In this document: piece by piece, positions 35,086 to 46,773 of the stretch
How positions within the stretch are numbered: the stretch's first letter is position 1
How the letters are laid out: each line of letters opens with the position of its first letter
Source of the DNA: Candidatus Jettenia sp.
GTDB taxonomy: Bacteria > Planctomycetota > Brocadiia > Brocadiales > Brocadiaceae
DNA length: 64,000 nucleotides
Assembly: GCA_021650895.1 (NCBI GenBank)
Contig: CP091278.1
Span: 1,765,659 to 1,829,658 of the forward strand
Direction of reading: 5' to 3'
Translations under genes and position numbers: made by a program
The notes under the pieces: generated by a model
Told to the model about the DNA's origin: nothing
Database searches by the model: none
Seen by the model: the letters and a program-made list of their open reading frames with translations, nothing else

Positions 35086-35781
35086 ATGATTGAAGAGTCT
35101 GTGTACTTGTATGCTGATACATTAAAGCTGGAAGGAATATTAACCTATAATGAGGATGCTCTTCCATCATCGGCAATCTTATTATGTGCACCCCATCCTA
35201 ATTTGGGTGGCGATATGGATAATAACGTTATTACAAGTATTGCGCGAGTATCGGCTGATATGGGATTTTTATCTCTTCGATTCAACTACCGTGGTGTGGG
35301 AAATAGTGAAAGTCACGAGAAGGACATCGTTCAAAAATTTCATTACTGGGAAGAGTCCTTACATGGAAGAAATTTAATGGATGCTGTCACTGACACACAA
35401 GCCGCTCTCGACTTCTTGCTTTCACAAATTGCCGTACACGATAGAATATTTGTTGCCGGATATTCATTTGGTGCCCTCGTTGGTATGAGAATAGGCATAG
35501 AGAGCAGCAAAGTATTGGCTTTTGCTTCTATCTCCACTCCTTTTGGCCGGTACAATCTTGATTTTTTATCCCATTGTAACAAGGAAAAATTATTTATTTA
35601 TAGTCAAAACGATTTTGCAACCACGGCAGAGGAGACCGTAAGCGGTTTTACAAAAATATCACCGCCCAAAATTTTAGAATTAATAGAGAATAGCGATCAT
35701 TTCTACAGGAATCAGGAGGATAAGGTTTCACAAAAAGTTTGTTCCTTTTTTAGCCATATCAAGGTTCATGAAAGAAAATAG
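35086..35781 (+). CDS. Alpha/beta hydrolase (serine hydrolase)
   Basis: 231 residues, three bases after the hexahaem cytochrome. The alpha/beta hydrolase order is visible: ILLCAPHPNLGGDMDNN (oxyanion strand), LRFNYRGVGNS, the nucleophile elbow GYSFGA with Ser at about residue 127, a late Asp, and the final catalytic His in NSDHFYRN. It belongs to the short dienelactone-hydrolase-like group often annotated as CocE/YfhR-like; the substrate is unknown. No signal peptide. Possibly cotranscribed with the cytochromes. Confidence 0.87.
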   Translation: MIEESVYLYADTLKLEGILTYNEDALPSSAILLCAPHPNLGGDMDNNVITSIARVSADMGFLSLRFNYRGVGNSESHEKDIVQKFHYWEESLHGRNLMDAVTDTQAALDFLLSQIAVHDRIFVAGYSFGALVGMRIGIESSKVLAFASISTPFGRYNLDFLSHCNKEKLFIYSQNDFATTAEETVSGFTKISPPKILELIENSDHFYRNQEDKVSQKVCSFFSHIKVHERK

Positions 35782-35850
35782 AAAATAAGGCCACTTTATA
35801 AAATCGTAACACTTTTTTTTCAAAAAACTAAATTGTTACTAAAAATCAAA

Positions 35851-35878
35851 TTGAAAAGAAATAAAATCATGGTATAAT
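35851..35878 (+). promoter_or_regulatory. Sigma-70-type promoter of the tRNA gene
   Basis: TTGAAA (35851-35856), 16 bp, TATAAT (35873-35878), twelve bases before the tRNA. An imperfect hairpin, GTAACA...TGTTAC (35806-35839), lies just upstream and may end the preceding operon. Confidence 0.65.
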
Positions 35879-35890
35879 TTTATTTTCTCA

Positions 35891-35964
35891 GGGCCCATAG
35901 CTCAGCCGGTTAGAGCAGCGGACTCATAATCCGCGTGTCCAAGGTTCGAATCCTTGTGGGCCCA
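35891..35964 (+). tRNA. tRNA with anticodon CAT (tRNA-Met or tRNA-Ile2)
   Basis: Full cloverleaf: acceptor GGGCCCA/TGGGCCC with discriminator A, D arm GCTC...GAGC, anticodon stem GCGGA-CTCATAA-TCCGC, T arm CAAGG-TTCGAAT-CCTTG. The CCA end is not encoded. The acceptor lacks the unpaired first base of initiator tRNA, so this is either elongator tRNA-Met or the lysidine-modified tRNA-Ile2; the sequence alone does not settle it. Confidence 0.95.
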
Positions 35965-36089
35965 CTTACCTATAAAATCGCATATCCCAGATGGCAAACT
36001 CTCAATTAACCAGGGCAAATACAGGATTCTCCCCTACCCTCGGTTTTGTACCGTATTTTGAATAGAGTGAGTATAGATATTAAATAAAA

Positions 36090-36126
36090 ATCCCCCTATA
36101 TCTCTTTCTAGAAAATATAGGGGGAT
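36090..36126. terminator. Inverted repeat, possible bidirectional terminator
   Basis: ATCCCCCTATAT (36090-36101) pairs perfectly with ATATAGGGGGAT (36115-36126). The flanks are A- and T-rich, but there is no strong T tract. It sits between the tRNA and the convergent porin gene, where termination from both sides is needed. Confidence 0.5.
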
Positions 36127-36218
36127 TATATACTTTTCGAATTTCACTATCCAATAGTGAATAAAACTTTATTTTAATTCCTGTTACCGATCAGAAAACA
36201 GAGAACAAAATTAAGTTT

Positions 36219-37451
36219 TTAGAACAGGTATTCGATGCCAATACCATAAATATTCTCTGATGAATCATGAACGCCAATAGCATCGGGATCAGAGTAATGG
36301 TTAAAGCGGTATTCAGGCCTAAATAAGAGATTCTCTCTCATCTTAATATTACAGGTAAGGGTAACTTCCCATATTGTTTGATCAAAAAATCTTACCCCAT
36401 CGGTATCATCAAAATACTCGTACCGTACAACTCCCTGAATCCAATTGGTAAAATCATACAAAGCATAACCCGCAACACCCCACCAGTGGCCCGTATTCCC
36501 TAAAGCCAGGCCATTTCCGATATCCATTGCAGCATCCTGCGCTTGACCCCAATCGCCATTAAGGATAAATGATAACTTTTCAGTTAATTGATACGTGGCT
36601 ACAACATCAAACAAGTGGGTCAAACCCCCATTCGTGCTCCTTCGCTGAACATTAACTGGAATTGGGCCCTTTGGATTATCCCATCCCTCAGCTCCGTGGA
36701 TTCCACCCAGGGAAACAAAGGCTTTTTCTGTTGGTTTGTAGGTAAGATACCATCCAAATGACTTTGATGAGTTGTTATCAATAAAAGAATCCCATCCATT
36801 GACCCCATAGAGACTCAAACTTACCTTATCGGTAAAATCATAACTAGCGCTTATACCTGTGTGGGTAAAAGGAATAGCATTATTGTAAAGAATTCCATGC
36901 TGATAATTGGGGTTATTTATGTTTTCTACCAATTCCGCCCCAATCCAAGTATAGAACTTACCAAACCGAAAGGTAATACCACTACCAATTGGTGCCTTCC
37001 AGGAAACGTTTGCTGTTGCAACGGTAAAAATATCATCACGGTCTACATCATTTGTGCCAGGTTCACCCAAAAAAGTAATCCTCTTTGCCTTCTCGCCAAA
37101 ATATGTATGTAATTGCCAACCTATCGGACTCTCGTCAGTAACCGCCTTATCCACAAAGAGTGTAAAGCTCTCAAAGGTAAGTGAGTGATTTTCATTTTCA
37201 CCAATAAAATTTAGCGGGCTGAGGTTATTTTGTCCTGAAGGAGCCTCATCGTTATAAAAATAATTTGTATCAACAAAACCACTTACTTTCATATCTTTTA
37301 ATAAACTTACAAGTCCACTCTCTTCTGCTGGCGTGACCGGTGCTGCTTCTTCTGGTACCACATCTAAAACTTGTGCAAAAATCGGCGTAGTAAAACCCGC
37401 CATTGCACTACATAATATCCCTGCCAACCCCCACTTATATAAATTCTTCAT
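36219..37451 (-). CDS. Outer-membrane beta-barrel protein (OmpL-like/BBP2 type)
   Basis: 410 residues from the ATG at 37451, with AGGAGAG at good distance upstream; a start eight codons earlier is less likely. The signal peptide ends near TTPIFAQ. The mature part opens with MKVSGFVDTNYFYN, then barrel strands (ESFTLFVDKAV, ITFRFGKFYTWIGAE, NPNYQHGILY, HTGISASYDF) as in the 'outer membrane beta-barrel protein 2' group, and ends in YLF. These are porin-like proteins with unknown substrate. A 709-bp AT-rich gap upstream, shared with the divergent fhs gene, suggests regulated expression. Confidence 0.82.
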   Translation of the reverse strand: MKNLYKWGLAGILCSAMAGFTTPIFAQVLDVVPEEAAPVTPAEESGLVSLLKDMKVSGFVDTNYFYNDEAPSGQNNLSPLNFIGENENHSLTFESFTLFVDKAVTDESPIGWQLHTYFGEKAKRITFLGEPGTNDVDRDDIFTVATANVSWKAPIGSGITFRFGKFYTWIGAELVENINNPNYQHGILYNNAIPFTHTGISASYDFTDKVSLSLYGVNGWDSFIDNNSSKSFGWYLTYKPTEKAFVSLGGIHGAEGWDNPKGPIPVNVQRRSTNGGLTHLFDVVATYQLTEKLSFILNGDWGQAQDAAMDIGNGLALGNTGHWWGVAGYALYDFTNWIQGVVRYEYFDDTDGVRFFDQTIWEVTLTCNIKMRENLLFRPEYRFNHYSDPDAIGVHDSSENIYGIGIEYLF

Positions 37452-37976
37452 CAGAACTTCTCTCCTTTCCTTCAATAAAAGGACTTAACATGTAAATCCA
37501 TACGCCTCAAGGCAATGAACAAACATACCTATGGTATTTTATATTATATCTCTCCCTCCTTTCCTGACCGTAATTTATTTTATCAAAATAACAAGAGAGT
37601 TACTCCTTGCTAATAACGAAATTAAGCAAAACAAATACCTTTACAAATATTTCAGAATAAATAAATATTTCAGTATCTATAAATTATAAGCTCACATGAA
37701 CAGTCTTGTTTAAGTCTGTAAAAATCAACAACTTACTACATATAAGACTTAAAGCAAAGGGAAAAGATACAGATCTTGCGTTTTGATCAAGAAAAATATA
37801 GAACTTATGGCATTTCTTTTATCCATTTGAATTTAGCCATAAATGTGGATGATATGGTGCAATGGATAATAGCTTAACAAGCTTTTTAATTGCTGCATTT
37901 TATATTTACAAAGGCTTTTGTCAATAAAAATCTTACATAATTTAATAAAATATTAATAATCTTTAGATCATTTTTC

Positions 37977-38004
37977 TTGACCTCTATCATTTTATGGTTA
38001 TAAT
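37977..38004 (+). promoter_or_regulatory. Probable sigma-70 promoter upstream of fhs
   Basis: TTGACC (37977-37982), 16 bp, TATAAT (37999-38004), leaving a leader of about 150 bp before fhs. The rest of the 37452-38160 gap is AT-rich with no gene seen. Confidence 0.6.
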
Positions 38005-38123
38005 TTCTCACTTCACTATTATCTGTAATAGATATATATAGAGTTATGAATCGTATATTTTACATTTTACTACGTGTTAAGCAGCCATTTACGTAAAAGG
38101 CAATTCGAATTTAATTTTAAGGC

Positions 38124-38146
38124 AATAATATCTTAAGAATATTATT
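38124..38146. promoter_or_regulatory. Palindrome in the fhs leader
   Basis: AATAATAT-cttaaga-ATATTATT, immediately before the AAGGAG ribosome binding site. It could be an operator or a weak mRNA hairpin. Confidence 0.35.
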
Positions 38147-38160
38147 AAGGAGAAAAAACA

Positions 38161-39924
38161 ATGGCGTTGGACCCCACCAAGCACGCGGATTGGGAAATAG
38201 CAGAAGAAGCTGAAACCCGAATGAAAACGGTATATCAGTTGGCCGAAGAATTAGGTCTGGAAAAAGAAGAACTGCTTCCTCATGGGCATTACGTAGCAAA
38301 GGTTGATTTTAATAAGGTATTGAAACGGGTTGAGAAAAAGCCCGATGGAAAATTCATTGATGTAACAGCCATAACACCAACACCTCTGGGCGAAGGAAAA
38401 TCGACCACTACTATGGGATTAGTGCAGGGATTAGGGAAAAGAGGTAAAAGGGTTATCGGTGCCATTCGGCAGCCATCGGGAGGACCGACCATGAATATCA
38501 AAGGGTCAGCTGCTGGTGGCGGGCTCTCCCAATGCATTCCGTTAACACCTTTTTCACTTGGGTTGACAGGCGATATAAACGCCATTATGAACGCTCACAA
38601 TTTGGCTATGGTGGCCCTTACATCCAGAGTGCAACATGAATTCAATTACAACGACGAAGAGCTTGCAAAAAGGAATCTAAAACGTCTTAATATCGATACC
38701 GATAGAATAGAACTTAAATGGATTATAGACTTTTGTGCCCAGGCACTGAGAAAAATAATAATCGGTATCGGGAGCAGGATGGATGGTTTTATGATGGAGT
38801 CTGGATTTGCCATAGCAGTATCTTCTGAAATTATGGCAATTCTCTCGGTAGCTAAAGATTTAAAAGATATGAGGGAACGGATAGGCAAAATGGTTGTTGC
38901 CTATGATAAAAAAGGCAGTCCAATAACTACTACCGATCTTGAAGTAGCAGGCGCTATGACGGCATGGATGATAGAGGCTATTAATCCGAACCTGATGCAG
39001 ACTATTGAGGGACAACCGGTGTTTGTTCATGCGGGACCTTTTGCCAATATTGCTATTGGGCAGTCCTCAATTATCGCAGACAGACTTGGCTTAAAATTAG
39101 GTGACTATCACGTAACGGAATCGGGGTTCGGAGCAGATATCGGATTTGAAAAATTCTGGAATTTAAAATGCCGCTATTCAGGACAGCTCCCCAATGCAGC
39201 GGTAATTGTTACCACTGTTCGTGCAATGAAATGCCACGGTGGCGCTCCTATCCCAGTACCAGGCCGTCCTTTGGATCCAGCTTACAAAGAAGAAAACGTT
39301 GGATGGGTGGAAAAAGGAACAGAGAATCTCATCCATCATATCAACACAGTTAAGAAGGCCGGAATTAATCCTGTAGTTTGCATCAACAACTTCCATACAG
39401 ATACAGATGCCGAAATTAAAGCAATCCGCCGACTGGCAGAAAAGGCCGGAGCCCGTGTTGCCCTGTCTCAGCACTGGCTAAAAGGCGGTGAAGGAGCATT
39501 AGAACTAGCTGATGCAGTAATTGATGCCTGCAATCAGCCTAATAATTTTAAATTCCTTTATGACTTAAGCGCTCCTTTAAAAACACGTATTGAACTGATT
39601 GCAAAGGAAGTTTACGGTGCAGATGGAGTTGATTATACATCAGAGGCCTTAACAAAAATCAAGATATTGGATAACGACCCTGACATTTCAAAAATGGGAA
39701 CCTGCATGGTCAAAACCCATCTTTCGATCACCGATAATCCACAATTAAAAGGCGCACCGAAGGGCTGGAGATTACGTATTCGGGATATTTTAACCTTCAA
39801 AGGAGCAGGGTTTGTAGTACCAATGGCAGGAGATATAAAGCTTATGCCAGGAACCAGCTCTGATCCTGCATTCCGGCGCGTAGATGTTGATGTAAATACC
39901 GGAAAAGTAAAGGGAGTTTTTTAG
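38161..39924 (+). CDS. fhs: Formate-tetrahydrofolate ligase
   Basis: 587 residues with a strong AAGGAG site. It makes 10-formyl-THF from formate, THF and ATP, the entry step of the methyl branch of the Wood-Ljungdahl pathway used by anammox bacteria for carbon fixation. Signatures: [19 protein letters not shown] (ATP loop, about 72-90), [30 protein letters not shown](I)AIGQSS, and VCINNF.TDTDAEI near 420. About 30 residues longer than the common 557-residue form, mainly at the N-terminus. Monocistronic, with a terminator downstream. Confidence 0.97.
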   Translation: MALDPTKHADWEIAEEAETRMKTVYQLAEELGLEKEELLPHGHYVAKVDFNKVLKRVEKKPDGKFIDVTAITPTPLGEGKSTTTMGLVQGLGKRGKRVIGAIRQPSGGPTMNIKGSAAGGGLSQCIPLTPFSLGLTGDINAIMNAHNLAMVALTSRVQHEFNYNDEELAKRNLKRLNIDTDRIELKWIIDFCAQALRKIIIGIGSRMDGFMMESGFAIAVSSEIMAILSVAKDLKDMRERIGKMVVAYDKKGSPITTTDLEVAGAMTAWMIEAINPNLMQTIEGQPVFVHAGPFANIAIGQSSIIADRLGLKLGDYHVTESGFGADIGFEKFWNLKCRYSGQLPNAAVIVTTVRAMKCHGGAPIPVPGRPLDPAYKEENVGWVEKGTENLIHHINTVKKAGINPVVCINNFHTDTDAEIKAIRRLAEKAGARVALSQHWLKGGEGALELADAVIDACNQPNNFKFLYDLSAPLKTRIELIAKEVYGADGVDYTSEALTKIKILDNDPDISKMGTCMVKTHLSITDNPQLKGAPKGWRLRIRDILTFKGAGFVVPMAGDIKLMPGTSSDPAFRRVDVDVNTGKVKGVF

Positions 39925-39961
39925 TCCTCTAATTCCTGATTGAGAGACTACTGTTTATAAA

Positions 39962-39997
39962 AGGCTGTTGAACAAAATAGCTCAACAGCCTTTTTTT
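39962..39997 (+). terminator. Rho-independent terminator of fhs
   Basis: AGGCTGTTGA (39962-39971), a 10-nt loop, TCAACAGCCT (39982-39991) and a T tract. Perfect ten-base stem. Confidence 0.93.
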
Positions 39998-40141
39998 ATT
40001 CTGTTCCTAAACATTACCTTGACTATATACTTGTATTTGCTTACAATAATCAAGAATATGCCTTTTAATCCTGATAATGCTATGATTTTAAGTGAAGAAT
40101 CTAACTTATAAAATACCGGTAAAATTTTTTAATACTAAGCC

Positions 40142-42760
40142 ATGAGCATATTAACAAAAATATTTGGAACCTCTAATGACCGGTTCCTGAAAAAGATTAA
40201 ACCTATTGTAGACCAAATTAATACCCTCGAGTCCAGGATGATGTCTCTAACCGATGCTGAACTTCGTCAAAAGACGGACGAGTTTAAGGAACGATTATCC
40301 AACGGAGAAATCATGGACAATCTCTTGCCGGAAGCATTCGCAACGGTGAGAGAGGCAAGCCGAAGGATCCTGATAGCCCCCAATCCTGATAGTCCTAATC
40401 GTACCATGCGTCACTTTGATGTGCAGTTAATCGGTGGTATTGTCCTGCACCAGGGAAAGATAGCTGAAATGGCGACTGGTGAAGGAAAAACCTTGGTTGC
40501 AACGTTGCCAGCTTACCTGAATGCCTTAGCAGGGAAAGGTGTTCACATCGTTACGGTTAATGATTATCTGGCGAAACGTGATAGAGACTGGATGAGTCCC
40601 TTGTATGAATTCTTAGGATTAAAAGCTGGCGCTATTCAATCGCACCAGGAATATGGAGAGAAAAAAGCTGCTTATTTATGCGATATTACCTACGGGACAA
40701 ATAACGAATTCGGCTTTGATTATCTTCGTGATAATATGAGGGTTCGGTCAGAAGAGCAGGTACAGATTAGCCGGGGTCTGAATTATGCCATTGTCGATGA
40801 GGTTGATAGTATTCTTATTGATGAAGCACGTACTCCTTTAATTATCTCCGGCTCGGCAGAGGAATCAACAGAAAAATATTATATAGCAGACAAAGTTGCC
40901 AGACGTTTAAAATTTGGAAAGCATTTTGAAATAAAAGAAAAAGAGCGAATGTCGCACCTTACAGAGGAAGGTATTGAGGAAGTTGAGAAACTGCTGAATG
41001 TGGATAGTATTTACACCGATAGGAATATGGAGTGGCCACACTACATTGAACAAGCCCTTCGCGCACATCATCTCTTCAAAAACGATAAGGACTATATCGT
41101 TAAAGGGGGCGAAGTAGTTATCGTAGATGAATTTACCGGGCGTTTGATGGAAGGCCGTGTATGGAGTGATGGGCTGCACCAGGCTGTACAAGCAAAAGAA
41201 CATCAACGTATCAAAGAGGAAAATCAAACTCTTGCAACAATAACACTCCAAAATTTCTACAGATTGTATAAGAAACTTGCCGGAATGACAGGCACAGCAG
41301 TAACAGAAGCGGCAGAATTTGATAAGATATACAGACTTGAAGTAATTTCTATTCCCACAAATAAACCGATGCGTCGTACAAATTTTCCAGACCGTGTTTA
41401 TCGGACCGAAAAAGAAAAATTTGATGCTATCATCAAAGAGATTGTAGAAGTACACAAACAAGGAAGACCTATATTGGTTGGGACGGTATCTATTGAAAAA
41501 TCAGAACTCCTCAGTGAAAAACTCATGAGAGAAGGCATCGAACATGAAGTACTCAACGCCAAACAGCATGAGCGAGAGGCGCACATAGTCGCAAAAGCTG
41601 GACAATCTGGAAATGTCACCATTGCAACGAATATGGCGGGAAGAGGAACAGATATAGTCCTCGGAGAAGGAGTTGCAACTATGGGCGGACTCCACATTAT
41701 CGGCACCGAGAGGCATGAGGCAAGACGTATTGACAACCAGCTTCGTGGTCGAGCAGGCCGTCAGGGAGATCCAGGCTCATCCCGATTCTATGTCTCATTG
41801 CAAGATGATTTAATGCGCATTTTTGCTTCAGAGCGTGTAAGCTCACTTCTCAAGACATTCGGTATGGAAGAAGGTATGGCAATTGAGCATACCATGGTCT
41901 CCAAATCTATTGAACGGGCACAGAAAAAGGTTGAAGAGCACAATTTTGAAATTCGTAAACATCTGCTCGAATATGATGAGGTTATGGACGAACAGAGAAA
42001 GACGGTTTATACCTTAAGGCAGAATGTGCTTGAAGGTAAGTATCTTCGGGACTATGTAGTTCAAATGATAGAAGATTGTATCAAGGAAATAGTAAATTTC
42101 GCTTACGATACAAAGCACAGCAGCGACGAGGAAGAGGCATTTGATCTTGCCGCCTGGTTTAAACAAAAATTTGGTGTAGCAATTGATCTGGATGAGGTTG
42201 AAGAAAAAACCCGTCAGAACATAGAAGACTTTTTGATAAAGAAATCTACCGAGACATACGAAACAAAGGAAAATACCATTGGCAAAGATCAAATGGAGAA
42301 GATTGCTCAAATACTTTTACTGGAAAAAATTGACACGAAGTGGAAAGACCACCTGTATGCTATGGATCATCTAAGGTCGGGCATTGGTCTCCGGGGATAT
42401 GCCCAGGTAGACCCGAGAATTGAATACAAAAGGGAAGCGCTCGGTATGTTCGAGGGTATGAATCTCGCAATTAGGGATGAAGTAACTGATCTCATATTTA
42501 GACTACAACTAGGAGAAGAAGCGGAGAAAAAAGATATATGGCATCCTGACCACTATGTTCACCAGGAAGTTTCTGGATTAAGTACAGTACAACAATCTCC
42601 GGTTGCAGTTGCGGCTGGTCATATAGAGAATACAACTCCTGAAGCACCTGTTGAGCAAAAGTTAGAACCCATTAAAGTATCAGTCAAGATCGGTAGAAAC
42701 CAACCGTGTCCATGCGGTAGTGGTAGAAAATTCAAACAGTGTTGTGGCAGAACCATGTAA
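40142..42760 (+). CDS. secA: Preprotein translocase ATPase SecA
   Basis: 872 residues. SecA drives proteins through SecYEG. NBD1 has Walker A in MATGEGKTLVA (about 112) and DEVDSILIDEART; the second ATPase domain has TNMAGRGTDIVLGEGV and GLHIIGTERHEARRIDNQLRGRAGRQGDPGS, shortened here to key parts. HWD/scaffold regions follow (KWKDHLYAMDHLRSGIGLRGY split around residue 760). The C-terminus ends in the zinc-binding SecB/ribosome contact motif CPCGSGRKFKQCC. Length is normal for the family. It stands between fhs and kdtA with no operon overlap. Confidence 0.98.
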   Translation: MSILTKIFGTSNDRFLKKIKPIVDQINTLESRMMSLTDAELRQKTDEFKERLSNGEIMDNLLPEAFATVREASRRILIAPNPDSPNRTMRHFDVQLIGGIVLHQGKIAEMATGEGKTLVATLPAYLNALAGKGVHIVTVNDYLAKRDRDWMSPLYEFLGLKAGAIQSHQEYGEKKAAYLCDITYGTNNEFGFDYLRDNMRVRSEEQVQISRGLNYAIVDEVDSILIDEARTPLIISGSAEESTEKYYIADKVARRLKFGKHFEIKEKERMSHLTEEGIEEVEKLLNVDSIYTDRNMEWPHYIEQALRAHHLFKNDKDYIVKGGEVVIVDEFTGRLMEGRVWSDGLHQAVQAKEHQRIKEENQTLATITLQNFYRLYKKLAGMTGTAVTEAAEFDKIYRLEVISIPTNKPMRRTNFPDRVYRTEKEKFDAIIKEIVEVHKQGRPILVGTVSIEKSELLSEKLMREGIEHEVLNAKQHEREAHIVAKAGQSGNVTIATNMAGRGTDIVLGEGVATMGGLHIIGTERHEARRIDNQLRGRAGRQGDPGSSRFYVSLQDDLMRIFASERVSSLLKTFGMEEGMAIEHTMVSKSIERAQKKVEEHNFEIRKHLLEYDEVMDEQRKTVYTLRQNVLEGKYLRDYVVQMIEDCIKEIVNFAYDTKHSSDEEEAFDLAAWFKQKFGVAIDLDEVEEKTRQNIEDFLIKKSTETYETKENTIGKDQMEKIAQILLLEKIDTKWKDHLYAMDHLRSGIGLRGYAQVDPRIEYKREALGMFEGMNLAIRDEVTDLIFRLQLGEEAEKKDIWHPDHYVHQEVSGLSTVQQSPVAVAAGHIENTTPEAPVEQKLEPIKVSVKIGRNQPCPCGSGRKFKQCCGRTM

Positions 42761-42833
42761 TTATAGAGTAGTATTCATACTCATAATACTGGCAAAGAAC
42801 ATACAATAAACCTGAAAGCTCATTTCATCTTGC

Positions 42834-44138
42834 ATGCCTACAATTTTCGATGTTATTTATATAACAGCGCTTATCCTCGGCTCACCATATCTTCTTGTGA
42901 AATGTATTACCAGTAAACGGCATCGTTCCGGCTTACTGCAACGCCTCGGATGGATTACGATAAAACAGGAAAAGAAACCCTGTATATGGATCCATTGTGC
43001 TTCAGTCGGAGAAATTTTAACCGTAAAAACACTTGTAAAACACTTTGAAAAAGAGTTTAATAACTCAAGTATAGTAATATCTACCAACACTAACACAGGA
43101 TTAACTGTTGCAAAGATGCATTTTGCTGAAAAAAACATTTTTTATTTTCCTCTTGATTTAAGCTGGATAATTTATAAGGTACTGGATGTCATACAACCTA
43201 AATGCCTCCTATTGATTGAGTTGGAGATATGGCCCAATCTCCTGATAGCAGCAGCAAGAAGGCGTATTCCCGTAGTCTTGCTCAATGCCAGGATATCCGA
43301 AAAGTCGCTGAAATGGTATCGCTTCTTAGGTAAGATTTCAAAAAAATTTCTTACAAGCTTAACCATACAAGAAAATATGTATTGCGCAAGATCTAAAATC
43401 GATGCAGTCCACCTTATGAATCTTGGTATATCAGAACCACAAGTTACTGTCACAGGAAACATGAAATTTGATAACATAATAACCGCCATTTCTGAAAATA
43501 AAAAAAAACAGTTGCTGGATTTATTTGAAATTGATACACGGGATAAGGTTATTATTTGTGGAAGCACACATGAGGGTGAAGAGGCTATTATTCTCAAGAT
43601 CTTTAAAGAAATGAGTGCAAAATTTACTACGTTAAGACTTATTTTAGCGCCCCGGCATATCGAAAGAGTTGATAGTATAGTTACTTTAATTGAGTCTATA
43701 GGACTCGGGTTTATAAGAAAAACTTCTCTTGACAAGGGGAAAAAAATAGGTGAGCATAAGTACGGAACGGTTATCCTTATTGATACTGTAGGGGAGTTAC
43801 TTACTCTCTATAGCATTGCAGATTGTGTATTTATTGGAAAAAGCCTTGTACCACAAGGTGGCCAAAACATGATGGAACCAGCGGGGCTGGCCAAACCAAT
43901 TATTGCTGGACCGCACACATTCAATTTTCATGAGGAAGTTCAGTTATTAAAAGAAGCAGACGCTATAAAGATCGTTCAGAACGAGTCAGGATTATCCAAT
44001 GAAATGATGTATCTTTTAGAACATCCAAACGAGGCTAGGGAAATGGGCAGGAGAGCACAGTCTGTTATCATAAAACAAAAGGGTGCTACAGATCGTAATT
44101 TGAAATTGTTAAGGAAAATTTTATTGAAGGAGAGGTAG
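42834..44138 (+). CDS. kdtA: 3-deoxy-D-manno-octulosonic acid (Kdo) transferase
   Basis: 434 residues. An N-terminal helix anchors it to the inner membrane. Family motifs: [57 protein letters not shown] and, in the C-terminal half, [15 protein letters not shown] and the [11 protein letters not shown] nucleotide-sugar site. It transfers Kdo from CMP-Kdo to lipid A precursor, so this organism keeps the Gram-negative lipid A/Kdo route. It is followed after eight bases by metK with AGGAG overlapping its end, so cotranscription is likely although the functions differ. Confidence 0.95.
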   Translation: MPTIFDVIYITALILGSPYLLVKCITSKRHRSGLLQRLGWITIKQEKKPCIWIHCASVGEILTVKTLVKHFEKEFNNSSIVISTNTNTGLTVAKMHFAEKNIFYFPLDLSWIIYKVLDVIQPKCLLLIELEIWPNLLIAAARRRIPVVLLNARISEKSLKWYRFLGKISKKFLTSLTIQENMYCARSKIDAVHLMNLGISEPQVTVTGNMKFDNIITAISENKKKQLLDLFEIDTRDKVIICGSTHEGEEAIILKIFKEMSAKFTTLRLILAPRHIERVDSIVTLIESIGLGFIRKTSLDKGKKIGEHKYGTVILIDTVGELLTLYSIADCVFIGKSLVPQGGQNMMEPAGLAKPIIAGPHTFNFHEEVQLLKEADAIKIVQNESGLSNEMMYLLEHPNEAREMGRRAQSVIIKQKGATDRNLKLLRKILLKER

Positions 44139-44146
44139 TATCAGTT

Positions 44147-45313
44147 ATGAAAAAAGGAATTCATTTATTTACTTCGGAATCAGTATCAATGGGGCATCCG
44201 GATAAGGTCGCAGACCAGATATCTGATGCTGTACTGGACGCAATGCTTGAACAAGACCCTATGAGCAGGGTAGCATGTGAGACGATGGTTACAACAGGAG
44301 TGGCCTTTGTAGCTGGCGAATTTACTACAAAGGCTAATGTTAACATTCCCGACATTGTGAGAAATACGGTAAAAGAGATTGGTTATACAGATGCTTCGAT
44401 CGGATTCGATTATAATACCTGTGCAGTTATAACAAGTATCGGAAAACAATCACCTGACATTTCACAAGGGGTAAGCGGTGAAGGCCTCTATAAGGAAGAG
44501 GGTGCTGGCGACCAGGGAATGATGTTTGGTTATGCCTGCAACGATACCCCGGAACTTATGCCACTTCCGATTATGCTTGCACATAGAATTATTATAAAAC
44601 TTGCCGAATTAAGGCAGAATAATATCGTGAAATACTTACGCCCTGATGCAAAATCCCAGGTAACAGTAGAATATAAAGATCATAAACCTATCAGGGTCCA
44701 CACAGTAGTCGTTTCTACTCAACATGCCCCGGACGTAACGTATCAAACCATCAAAGAAGATATGATTGAAAAAGTTATAAAACAGGTAATCCCCTCAAAT
44801 CTCCTGGATAGCAAGACAATCTATCATATAAATCCAACAGGACGTTTTGTAATTGGCGGCCCTCAGGGTGATTGTGGTTTAACGGGGAGAAAGATCATCG
44901 TAGATACCTATGGTGGCTGGGGACGGCACGGCGGCGGCGCTTTTTCCGGAAAGGATCCAACGAAAGTCGACCGAAGCGCATGCTATGCAGCCAGACATAT
45001 TGCAAAGAATGTAGTAGCTTCAGGCCTGGCAGACCGATGTGAGGCACAGGTGGCCTATGCTATTGGTGTAGCAAAACCTCTTGCTATCCATATTTATACA
45101 GAGGGTACGGGCAAGGTTGCAGACGAAAAACTTACTCAGATTTGTGAAACGGTTTTCGATATGACCCCAAGAGGTATTATTGAACGGTTAAAACTCAGGA
45201 GACCTGTTTACAAGATTACGGCCAGACATGGTCATTTTGGCCGGTCAGAAGACACCTTTACCTGGGAAAAAACGGATATGGTCGAAGCCTTACGAAAGGC
45301 CGCAGGTATTTAA
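44147..45313 (+). CDS. metK: S-adenosylmethionine synthase
   Basis: 388 residues, standard length. It makes SAM from methionine and ATP. Signatures: [39 protein letters not shown], and [20 protein letters not shown], the glycine-rich phosphate-binding loop. First gene of a methyl-cycle block with ahcY downstream. No SAM riboswitch precedes it; the riboswitch in this region is ahead of the threonine-synthase-like gene. Confidence 0.98.
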   Translation: MKKGIHLFTSESVSMGHPDKVADQISDAVLDAMLEQDPMSRVACETMVTTGVAFVAGEFTTKANVNIPDIVRNTVKEIGYTDASIGFDYNTCAVITSIGKQSPDISQGVSGEGLYKEEGAGDQGMMFGYACNDTPELMPLPIMLAHRIIIKLAELRQNNIVKYLRPDAKSQVTVEYKDHKPIRVHTVVVSTQHAPDVTYQTIKEDMIEKVIKQVIPSNLLDSKTIYHINPTGRFVIGGPQGDCGLTGRKIIVDTYGGWGRHGGGAFSGKDPTKVDRSACYAARHIAKNVVASGLADRCEAQVAYAIGVAKPLAIHIYTEGTGKVADEKLTQICETVFDMTPRGIIERLKLRRPVYKITARHGHFGRSEDTFTWEKTDMVEALRKAAGI

Positions 45314-45324
45314 AATCTGATAAT

Positions 45325-46766
<1,442 letters not shown>

Positions 46767-46773
46767 TTACTCT

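Noticed and set aside
40907-42310. Long minus-strand frames inside secA
   Set aside because: Antisense shadows of a full-length, well-conserved SecA.
44139-44146. Expected SAM riboswitch before metK
   Set aside because: Only eight bases separate metK from kdtA, and no aptamer is present.
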